A DNA stretch of 33,589 bases from Bryobacterales bacterium (GTDB lineage: Bacteria > Acidobacteriota > Terriglobia > Bryobacterales > UBA6623): contig JAJDWM010000603.1 of assembly GCA_022825595.1 (NCBI GenBank), positions 1-33,589 on the forward strand. The letters are read 5' to 3'. Below, piece by piece: positions 15,372 through 22,625 of this stretch (position 1 is the stretch's first letter; each line of letters begins with the position of its first letter). The notes beneath the pieces are model-generated. The model was not told the DNA's origin. It made no database searches and worked only from the letters and a program-made list of their open reading frames with translations. Both the position numbers and the translations under genes were made by a program.

Positions 15372-18176
15372 ATGCGGAGAGGTCTGGACAGGAGCACGGC
15401 AGTAGTCGGGCTGGGCGCACTCCTTGCCGCAGCGCCCCTGACGCCGATTGCCGCGGCCACAGCGGAAGAGCACTTCGAACGCAGCGTCCGGCCGCTGCTG
15501 GAGGCCAAGTGTGCGGCCTGCCACGGGCCGGCCACTCTTATGGGTGGCTTGGACCTGACGAGCGCCTCGGGCCTAGCGCGCGGCGCGGATTCCGGACAGG
15601 TAGTGGTCCCGGGCCAGCCGGGTGACAGCCAACTGATCCTGGCCGTGGAATACGGGTCCGACATCAGGATGCCGCCCACGGGCAAGCTGCCAGCGCACGA
15701 GATCGCCGTCCTGCGAGATTGGATCCTGCAGGGCGCCATCTGGCCCGGCGGGCCGGATGCGCATGAGGCCGGGTCGCGGAGCACGCACTGGAGCTTCCAG
15801 CCGATTCGCGACGCCCGCCTGCCCGCCGTGAGAGCAAGGAGCTGGGTCAGGACGCCGGTCGATGCCTTCATCCTTGCCCGGCTCGAGAGCGAGGGTGTCC
15901 GACCGGCTCCCTCCGCGGGCAAGCTGGACTTGCTGCGGCGAGTGAAGTACGACCTGCACGGCCTGCCGCCCAGCCATGAGGAGACGCTCGCCTTCTTGGC
16001 AGACGACAGCCCGGACGCCTTCGAGCGGCTGGTGGACCGTCTGCTCGCTTCGCCGCGGTATGGAGAGAAGTGGGGACGCCACTGGCTGGACGTCGCACGC
16101 TACGCAGAATCCTCGGGGCTGGACGACGACATCAAGTTGCCGCACGTGTGGCGGTATCGCGATTATGTGATCGAGGCGTTCAACGAAGACCTGCCGTTCG
16201 ACCGATTCATCCTTGAACAGCTCGCCGGCGACCTGTTGCCCGCTGACCCGCCAAGCACCGTCAACCGGAGGGGCATCGTCGCAACGGGGTTCCTCGCCGT
16301 GGGGCCAAAGCCGCTCGTCCAGCAGGACAAGGTCCAGTTGCGCTACGACGTCGTGGACGAGCAGATCGATGCCGTCAGCAAGGCATTCCTTGGCCTCACC
16401 ATCGCCTGTGCCCGCTGCCATGACCACAAGTTCGACCCTATTTCGATCCGGGACTACTACTCGCTGGCGTCAATCTTCGCGAGCATCCGGAACTTTGAGG
16501 AAATCGACGTGCTCGTCTCGAAGGTGCACTTCGAGCCGCTCGTGCCCAGGGCCGAATACGAAACCTACAGAGAGAACGGCAAGAAGGTCGAGAACCGCGA
16601 GGAGTGGATCGAGGCCGCGGTGGAGCTCGCCGTGTACCGGGAAGTTGTCGAGGTGTCTGGCCCCCGGCTGGCCGAGTACATGCTGGCAGCCCGTAGAGTC
16701 TACGCCGACGGCGAGGACTGCGGAGCTGTCGCCGCGGAACATGGCATCAGCAGCCCTATGCTGCAGCGGTGGGTCGCATACTTGCGCCCGGCGGACGTGC
16801 TTCGCCTCTATCTGGGGCCTTGGTACGAGGCGCCTCTGGACCGGGCGGGACCCTTGGCGGAGTCCTACCAAGACCGGTTCCTTGGACGGGGCCGGGCCGA
16901 GATCGCCGTGCTGAAGTCTTGGCTCGAAGAAGCGGCCAAGGCCATCCGGGCCGACGAAGATCCCCCCGAGCGGGATCGATTCTCCGCCTCGGACGATCGG
17001 CTGTTCGCTGAAGTAGCGTTTCGGGCGGACCAGATGGGTGAAGGCGCCGCGGACATCGACGGTCCGTTCTCTGTGGCCAAGGGGGAGCGCGAGAATCTCC
17101 TGAGCGAAGGCGAGAGGAACTCAATCGAGGCGATGCGTCGGGAGATCGAGATTCTCAAGGCCAAGGCGCGACCGGAGCCAGACATGGCGTATGCCGTCAA
17201 GGAGGGCGAGAGCGTCGAGCAGCGCGTATTCCTTCGCGGGAGCTACCGCAGCCCGGGAGATCCCGTGCAGAAGGGCTTTCCGGCCATCCTGGCCGGCGAC
17301 AGCCCGCCCCGGATCACGGCAGGCAGCGGCCGGCCTGAGCTGGCCCGCTGGCTTGCGCAGCCCGCAAACCCACTCACGGCGCGGGTGGCTGTGAACCGGT
17401 TGTGGCTATGGCACTTCGGGCAGGGCCTCGTCCGGACGCCCAACAACTTCGGCATCCGCGGCCAGCCGCCGACGCACCCGGAACTGCTGGACTACCTGGC
17501 CCGACTCTTCATCGAGAGCGGCTGGTCTGTCAAGTCCGTGCACAGGATGATTCTGGCTTCCAGCACCTATCGCATGAGCGCCGACCCCGCCGAGGAAGCG
17601 CTTCGAGCCGACCCGGAGAACGCTCTGTGGTCCCGGTTCGGCCGAAGGCGGCTGACGGCGGAGGAAATGCGCGACTCGATGCTCGCAGTTGACGGAGCGA
17701 TCGACCTGACGGTCGGCGGCAGTGTCTCAAAGACCCTGGATTCGTATGGCTCGGAGGAACCCTTCTTCCACCCGGACCGCTCCCGTCGACGTACGGTCTA
17801 CATCCCGCTGTACCGGAACAAGCTCCCCCCGGACCTGACCCTGTTCGACTTCGCAAACTCGACGACGAGCGTTGGGCAGCGCTCGCAATCGACGATCGCG
17901 CCGCAAGGGCTGTACCTTATGAACAGCAGTTTTGTGGACGCGCGTGCCCGTGCCCTTGCCCGAAGCCTTCTGGCTGAGCCTGTCCCGTCCGATCGCGACC
18001 GGCTCGCCGCTGCGTACTGGGCCGTGCTCGCACGGCCCCCTTCCGAGGAGGAGGCGGAGCGCCTGGTGGCATTCCTGTCGCGCTACCCGCTTGACGGGAG
18101 CGAGGCACGCGTCACGGCTTGGACGGGGCTGTGCCGTGTCCTTCTCGCCTCCAACGCATTCCACTACCTGAACTGA
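15372..18176 (+). CDS. Exported PSCyt1/DUF1549/DUF1553 protein with a haem-c motif
   Basis: A 934-aa protein. A signal peptide (about 1-31, ending IAAATA) leads into a Planctomycete-type cytochrome c domain with CAACH (Cys47, Cys50, His51; one covalent haem c) and MGGLDL, then VVPGQPGDSQL and RMPPTGKLP. DUF1549 (PSCyt2) follows with WGRHWLDVARYAESSG and a second CxxCH, CARCHDHKFDP, near 344. DUF1553 (PSD1) is C-terminal, with LTARVAVNRLWLWHFGQGLV, TPNNFG and SSTYRMS. It is periplasmic or surface-exposed. The family is abundant in Planctomycetes and Acidobacteria and is usually adjacent to DUF1501, as here (14 bp downstream); a role in polysaccharide breakdown is proposed in the literature but unproven. 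Start: ATG followed by a plausible signal peptide. Confidence 0.88.
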   Translation: MRRGLDRSTAVVGLGALLAAAPLTPIAAATAEEHFERSVRPLLEAKCAACHGPATLMGGLDLTSASGLARGADSGQVVVPGQPGDSQLILAVEYGSDIRMPPTGKLPAHEIAVLRDWILQGAIWPGGPDAHEAGSRSTHWSFQPIRDARLPAVRARSWVRTPVDAFILARLESEGVRPAPSAGKLDLLRRVKYDLHGLPPSHEETLAFLADDSPDAFERLVDRLLASPRYGEKWGRHWLDVARYAESSGLDDDIKLPHVWRYRDYVIEAFNEDLPFDRFILEQLAGDLLPADPPSTVNRRGIVATGFLAVGPKPLVQQDKVQLRYDVVDEQIDAVSKAFLGLTIACARCHDHKFDPISIRDYYSLASIFASIRNFEEIDVLVSKVHFEPLVPRAEYETYRENGKKVENREEWIEAAVELAVYREVVEVSGPRLAEYMLAARRVYADGEDCGAVAAEHGISSPMLQRWVAYLRPADVLRLYLGPWYEAPLDRAGPLAESYQDRFLGRGRAEIAVLKSWLEEAAKAIRADEDPPERDRFSASDDRLFAEVAFRADQMGEGAADIDGPFSVAKGERENLLSEGERNSIEAMRREIEILKAKARPEPDMAYAVKEGESVEQRVFLRGSYRSPGDPVQKGFPAILAGDSPPRITAGSGRPELARWLAQPANPLTARVAVNRLWLWHFGQGLVRTPNNFGIRGQPPTHPELLDYLARLFIESGWSVKSVHRMILASSTYRMSADPAEEALRADPENALWSRFGRRRLTAEEMRDSMLAVDGAIDLTVGGSVSKTLDSYGSEEPFFHPDRSRRRTVYIPLYRNKLPPDLTLFDFANSTTSVGQRSQSTIAPQGLYLMNSSFVDARARALARSLLAEPVPSDRDRLAAAYWAVLARPPSEEEAERLVAFLSRYPLDGSEARVTAWTGLCRVLLASNAFHYLN

Positions 18177-18190
18177 TCCGACTCGCAGCC

Positions 18191-19627
18191 ATGCCAACGA
18201 AGCCAAGCCCAATCGCGATGTCGCGACGCGCCATACTGCGGCGCTCGGCGCTGAGCTTCGGGATGTTGGGGCTGGCGGGAATGGCCGCTCTCCCGACGCG
18301 GCGCGGCGCGGCGAGCACAATCGAACCCCTGGCTCCCCGGGAGCCGCACTTCCCGGCGCGAGCGAAGCGGGTGATCTTCCTGTTCATGCACGGCGGCGTG
18401 TCGCACATCGACACCTTCGACCCCAAGCCGCGCCTGGACCGGGACGACGGAAAGCCGATGCCGATCGCGCTGGAACTGGCATTCTCGAGAAACCTCGGCA
18501 ACCTGATGCGGTCACCGTTCGAGTTCCGGCGCCATGGCGAGAGCGGCATCCCGGTCAGCAGCCTGTTCCCGAACGTCGCCGGTTGCGTGGACGACCTGTG
18601 CGTGATCCGCTCCATGGTCGGCGACGGGGTAGACCACGGCGGGGCGATGCTGCAGCTGCACACCGGCTCCTTCACCTTCACCAGGCCCAGCGTGGGGTCG
18701 TGGGTGCTATACGGGCTAGGCACGGAGAACCGAAACCTGCCCGGCTTCGTGACCATCAAGCCGACCCTGTGGCACGGCGGCGCCAAGAACTGGGGGTCGG
18801 CGTTCCTGCCGGGCTCCTATCAGGGAACGCCCATCGGCAACTCGGCCGCCAGCCTGGACGAGCTCCGCAAGGCGCCCATCGAGCACCTCGCGAACACGAC
18901 GCGCACCCCGGAGCAGCAGCGGTATGAACTTGAGATGCTCGCTGAAGTCAATAGGCTCCACAGCCTCGACAAGCGGCACGATCCCAGTCTTGAGGCGCGA
19001 ATCCAGTCCATGGAACTCGCGTTCCGGATGCAGATGGAGGCGCCCGAGGCCTTGTCGGTGGAGGGCGAGTCGGAAGCCACAAAGAAGCTCTACGGGATCG
19101 ATGAAGAAGTGACCCGGGACTTCGGGTGGCAGTGCCTGCTGGCCCGAAGGCTGGCCGAGCGGGGAGTGCGCTTCATTCAGTGCTCGCACTCCGGCTTCGA
19201 GGAGAAGTGGGACCACCACAACGCGGTTGCGCGCCGGCACTATGCGAGCGCGCGCGAAGTGGACAAGCCCATAGCCGGCCTACTGAGGGATCTCAAGACG
19301 CGTGGCATGCTCGGCGAGACGCTGGTCATTTGGGCCGGGGAGTTCGGCCGAACGCCGTTCACCGACCAAGGAGACGGGCGGGATCACAACCCGTACGGCT
19401 TCACGATCTGGATGGCTGGCGGAGGCTTGAGGCCGGGGACGGTCTACGGGGCCACGGACGAGTTCGGCTACCACGCCGTCGAGAACCGCATGCACATCCA
19501 CGACCTGCACGCGACCGTGCTGCACCTGATGGGGCTGGACCACACCAAGCTGACGTACCGCTTCGACGGGCGGGACTTCCGGCTCACCGACGTGCATGGC
19601 AGAGTGGCTGAGAACATCTTGGCCTGA
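18191..19627 (+). CDS. DUF1501 protein with Tat signal (sulfatase/phosphatase-like fold)
   Basis: A 478-aa protein. The start MPTKPSPIAMSRRAILRRSA carries a twin-arginine motif (SRRAIL) followed by a hydrophobic stretch, so it is probably exported folded by Tat. ATG 18218 (MSRRA) is a possible alternative start; upstream codons back to 18119 lie inside the previous gene. DUF1501 signatures: VIFLFMHGGVSHIDTFDPKP, FIQCSHSGFEEKWDHHN, GEFGRTPFTDQGDGRDHNP and a C-terminal DLHATVLHLMGLDH. The family is distantly related to alkaline phosphatase/sulfatase. It lies 14 bp after the PSCyt/DUF1553 gene and without its own clear RBS, so the two are one operon and probably one functional unit. Confidence 0.88.
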   Translation: MPTKPSPIAMSRRAILRRSALSFGMLGLAGMAALPTRRGAASTIEPLAPREPHFPARAKRVIFLFMHGGVSHIDTFDPKPRLDRDDGKPMPIALELAFSRNLGNLMRSPFEFRRHGESGIPVSSLFPNVAGCVDDLCVIRSMVGDGVDHGGAMLQLHTGSFTFTRPSVGSWVLYGLGTENRNLPGFVTIKPTLWHGGAKNWGSAFLPGSYQGTPIGNSAASLDELRKAPIEHLANTTRTPEQQRYELEMLAEVNRLHSLDKRHDPSLEARIQSMELAFRMQMEAPEALSVEGESEATKKLYGIDEEVTRDFGWQCLLARRLAERGVRFIQCSHSGFEEKWDHHNAVARRHYASAREVDKPIAGLLRDLKTRGMLGETLVIWAGEFGRTPFTDQGDGRDHNPYGFTIWMAGGGLRPGTVYGATDEFGYHAVENRMHIHDLHATVLHLMGLDHTKLTYRFDGRDFRLTDVHGRVAENILA

Positions 19628-20236
19628 GCGACGGCGGGCGTACGGGGTCACGTTGCCGAGGAAGGGAAGTCAGCAGCTGACCCGAAGACTGCCTGGAGCA
19701 GCTTCACCGGGACGGCCGGACTCGAGCGAACAGCCAATCCGCCGATCCGGACGACCGGGGTCGTCTTGTGGCGCGATGGCCGTAGATTGCGCCGACCGGC
19801 CGCTGAGCCAGACGCGTGATGGGGGCGGGACATTCGCAACACGGGGCGGTGGCGGCTAGCACACATTACTGAGCGGAGAGTGGCTTCGGACTTGGAGCGG
19901 CGCACTGTGACGGTCGCGCCACAACAGCAGGATCTCCGGAAGTCGGTCACCGCTGCTGGGATGCGCCCATCATCACGCGGGCAAGCTTCTTGCGATCCAA
20001 TGCCGGCATAACTTACGTTCCGCGCCCCGTCGTAGTCCACGGCATCCCGACCGATGCACCCGCGGAGAATCGTGAGCCTAGGGTGCGGTGGGTTCCCTGC
20101 CTCAAGCAAGCGGCCACTCTTGCTGCGGTGGGCTCATTCCTGCCCCGCCACCCAATTTGGTCGCCACTGCTGCTGGGATCAACGTTCCCGGCAGGCACCC
20201 GGCGCGATCCTCTCTGTCCTAGGACCCAAGCGCCGC
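19628..20236. other. Gap before the TPR operon; no convincing gene
   Basis: About 610 bp. The TPR gene's frame stays open upstream to 19990, but those codons are Pro/Arg-rich and unlike a TPR or signal peptide. GCACCC/GGGTGC is an inverted repeat of 6 bp with a long spacer near 20056-20086. No terminator with a T-tract follows the DUF1501 stop. I see no RNA gene. Confidence 0.35.
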
Positions 20237-20259
20237 TGATACACTTCAAATCTGAAGTG
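20237..20259 (+). promoter_or_regulatory. Extended -10 promoter overlapped by a perfect palindrome
   Basis: TGATACACT (20237-20245) fits an extended -10 (TGnTAnnnT). CACTTCAAATCTGAAGTG (20242-20259, 7-bp arms, 4-nt spacer) overlaps the end of the -10 and the predicted start near 20252. No good -35 is present, as expected for an extended -10. A bound repressor here would block transcription of the TPR operon. It also shows that translation must start at GTG 20257 or 20275, not further upstream. Confidence 0.55.
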
Positions 20260-20274
20260 CACAGGCTCGCCACA

Positions 20275-21492
20275 GTGAAGGCCTCCCTGCTTCTGGTCGC
20301 GGCACTGTCGGCCAACGACCTGCGAGAAGCGGCCGAAGCTCTGGGACGGAATGACTTCGCCGGGGCAGTGCCGCACCTTCGCGCGGCGCTTGCGGATGAT
20401 CCCGAGAACGTCAACGCGCGGTTCAACCTGGCATACGCGCTGCAGTCGACCGGAGACGAGGACGGCGCGATAGAGCAGTACTCGCTTATCGCTAGCCGCC
20501 AGCCGGATCTGCTGGAGGCCCGGCAGAATCTGGCAACCTTGCTGATGCAGGCAGGCCGTTTCGGCGAGGCGGCGGACGAGTACGGCGCCATAGCCGCGGG
20601 CAGTCCGGACGACCCGGCCCCGCGCATGCTCGCAGCAATGGCGACGGAGCGGACGGGCCCTCCCGAGGCTGTGGTGGAGGCCTACCGCCGCGTCCTAGAG
20701 CTGGACCCCAGCAGCTTGGATGCGCGCCTCGGCTTGGCGAGGTCGCTTGAGGCGTCGGGAATGCTCCTCGAAGCTGTCGAGGAATACCTGCGGATCGCTG
20801 ACTCGACACCGCATGCGGATCAGCCCCTGCTGAACCTGGCGGAGCGACTCGAGGAGTCCGGCCAGCGGGACACCGCGCTCGACATTTATCGGCGCCATGC
20901 CTCGATGAACCCTGAGGATCCAGCAGTTCAGGAGGATCTCGGACTCCTGCTGCTGGAGGAAGGCGCGACCGGCGAGGCTATTGGTTTCCTCGAGCGGTCG
21001 GTGAAGGCGGATCCCACGGGCCGCAGGCACTCTGCCCTTGCAGAGGCTTACCGCCGCTCGAGGTGCCCGGATGCGGCGCACGAACAGCTCCGCCTGGCCG
21101 CCGAGGCCGATCCGGGGAACGCCTCCGGACGGCTGCGCTACGGCAGTTCCCTGCTCCAGCGGCAAGAGTTCGAAGGCGCGGCCCGCGAGTACCTGGCGGC
21201 CGCAGAGGCGGACCGAACTCAGCCGGAGGCCTGGAACGGGCTGGCCTTCGCCATGTACCGCCTGAACAACTTCCCTGCCGCACTTCGCGCACTCTCCGAA
21301 TCAGCCAAGCTGATTCCGCCTTCGGCCGCCAGCGTGTACCTGAGGGCAATCTGCCAGGACAACCTGCAGATGTACGAGGAGGCCCGAGACAGCTACCGGG
21401 CGTTCTTGGCCATGCAGCCGGGAATGGAGGACGAGGTCTGGAAGGCCACCCAGCGGCTGCAGACGATCGAGAAGGTCCTGAGAAAGCGGTGA
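20275..21492 (+). CDS. Secreted tetratricopeptide-repeat protein
   Basis: 405 aa from GTG 20275 (GTG 20257 would give 411). The N-terminus KASLLLVAALSA is a short signal peptide. At least nine TPR units follow with the usual 34-residue spacing, for example NARFNLAYALQSTGDEDGAIEQYS, ARQNLATLLMQAGRFGEAADEY and AWNGLAFAMYRLNNFPAALRAL. TPR proteins are protein-binding scaffolds; no catalytic domain is visible. It is the first of three genes: its stop overlaps the next start (TGATG at 21490-21494), and all three products carry export signals. A periplasmic complex is inferred. Start choice is based on the extended -10 at 20237-20245, which rules out earlier codons. Confidence 0.85.
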   Translation: MKASLLLVAALSANDLREAAEALGRNDFAGAVPHLRAALADDPENVNARFNLAYALQSTGDEDGAIEQYSLIASRQPDLLEARQNLATLLMQAGRFGEAADEYGAIAAGSPDDPAPRMLAAMATERTGPPEAVVEAYRRVLELDPSSLDARLGLARSLEASGMLLEAVEEYLRIADSTPHADQPLLNLAERLEESGQRDTALDIYRRHASMNPEDPAVQEDLGLLLLEEGATGEAIGFLERSVKADPTGRRHSALAEAYRRSRCPDAAHEQLRLAAEADPGNASGRLRYGSSLLQRQEFEGAAREYLAAAEADRTQPEAWNGLAFAMYRLNNFPAALRALSESAKLIPPSAASVYLRAICQDNLQMYEEARDSYRAFLAMQPGMEDEVWKATQRLQTIEKVLRKR

Positions 21493-21941
21493 TGCGGGGA
21501 ATTCGCCTGATCGCGTTGGCGGCCATCGTTATCGCCAACTGGCCCTCTGCAGCCCAAGAGTCCGGCCTCGAACAAATCACGGCCATACAGGAGATGACTC
21601 AGCGGGCACGGAAGGCGCTGGACTTCGCGGCAGCGCGCCTCGAGGCTGCGGCGAAGGCTTACGGGGCCGACGAGGTCGAGCCCGGCCGAAAGGCCTTGGA
21701 TGAGGTCGGAGCGGCCGTCGAACTGGCGGTTCAGTCGCTAGAGGCTACCGGCAAGCATCCCAGGCGCAATCCGCGCCACTTCAAGAATGCGGAGATCCGG
21801 ACTCGGAGGCTGCTCCGGCAGATCCGCCAGCTGCGCCAGAGTGCCCATATGGCCGACCATCCCGACATCGACCGCCTGATCGAGCGTGTCGAGGAGGGGA
21901 ACAGCAAGCTTCTGCTTGGAATCATGAGCCCGAAGGGCTAG
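21492..21941 (+). CDS. Small secreted helical protein of unknown function (1)
   Basis: 149 aa. MRGIRLIALAAIVIANWPSAAQ is a signal peptide with likely cleavage after AAQ or SAA. The mature part is almost wholly helical and charged: EQITAIQEMTQRARKALDF, then EVEPGRKALDEVGAAVELAV, RTRRLLRQIRQLRQ and DIDRLIERVEEGNSKLLLG, compatible with a helical hairpin or coiled coil. I recognise no family. The ATG overlaps the TPR gene's stop, so translation is coupled; GTG 21489 is an alternative start. Probably periplasmic and a partner of the TPR protein (inference). Confidence 0.75.
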   Translation: MRGIRLIALAAIVIANWPSAAQESGLEQITAIQEMTQRARKALDFAAARLEAAAKAYGADEVEPGRKALDEVGAAVELAVQSLEATGKHPRRNPRHFKNAEIRTRRLLRQIRQLRQSAHMADHPDIDRLIERVEEGNSKLLLGIMSPKG

Positions 21942-21952
21942 AGTGAGGGGGC

Positions 21953-22618
21953 ATGCGACTCGGACTGCTTGTGTTGGCGATGGTTTGGGCCGCCGGTGCG
22001 GCTTCAGGCCAAGAGCTGCCCGGGAGCCGCGAGTTCCTCACGGACTACGAGATCGACGTCCTGCGCGAGAGGCAGGACATCAAGCTAAGGCTGGAGGCCT
22101 ATTCGAAGTTCGCGGCGCTGCGACTCGAGCTTGTGGAACAGCTGCTGGCAAAGCCCGAGCCGGGCCGCGGTGCCAAGGTCCACCGCTCCCTGTCTGAGTA
22201 CAGTTCAATCATCGAGGCCATCGATGACGTCATCGACGATGCGCTGCTGCGCAATCGGGATGTGAGCAAGGCTCTCAGCGGAGTGCTGGAGGCCGAGCAG
22301 CGATTTGCGGCCCGGCTGGCGAGGATTGCAGGCGAGCCGCAGGACGACGCCTGGCGCTACCAGTTTGTGCTTGAGGACGCAATCGACATCACGCGGGACA
22401 GCGCAGAGCTGCTCGCCGAGGATCTCGGAGCCCGCAAGGGGAAGCTCTTGGTCGACGAAGAGCAGCAGCGTCGCCGCAACCTTGAGAGCATGGCGCCCGA
22501 GCGGCGCAAGGAAGAGCAGCGAGCTGCCCAGAAAGAAGCCGACGAAGAGGCCGAACGCGATCGCAAGCGCCCCTCCTTGCTGCGGCCCGGCGAGAAGCTG
22601 GGCTCCAAGGGGCGCTAG
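21953..22618 (+). CDS. Small secreted helical protein of unknown function (2)
   Basis: 221 aa with signal peptide MRLGLLVLAMVWAAGAASG. The mature part is helical: REFLTDYEIDVLRERQDIKL, LRLELVEQLLAKP, EYSSIIEAIDDVIDDALL and VLEDAIDITRDSAELLAEDL. It ends in a highly charged Glu/Arg/Lys stretch (ERRKEEQRAAQKEADEEAER) and RPSLLRPGEKLGSKGR. GAGGGGG at 21945-21951 precedes the ATG closely. It lies 11 bp after the previous small gene, the last gene of the TPR operon. Its tail ends 7 bp from the converging subtilase gene. No family recognised; resemblance in helical pattern to the preceding protein may mean a common origin. Confidence 0.75.
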   Translation: MRLGLLVLAMVWAAGAASGQELPGSREFLTDYEIDVLRERQDIKLRLEAYSKFAALRLELVEQLLAKPEPGRGAKVHRSLSEYSSIIEAIDDVIDDALLRNRDVSKALSGVLEAEQRFAARLARIAGEPQDDAWRYQFVLEDAIDITRDSAELLAEDLGARKGKLLVDEEQQRRRNLESMAPERRKEEQRAAQKEADEEAERDRKRPSLLRPGEKLGSKGR

Positions 22619-22625
22619 GCAGCGA

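Noticed and set aside
19990-20274. Upstream extension of the TPR gene to an ATG-like start at 19990
   Set aside because: The promoter-like extended -10 at 20237-20245 and the signal peptide after 20275 place the start later.
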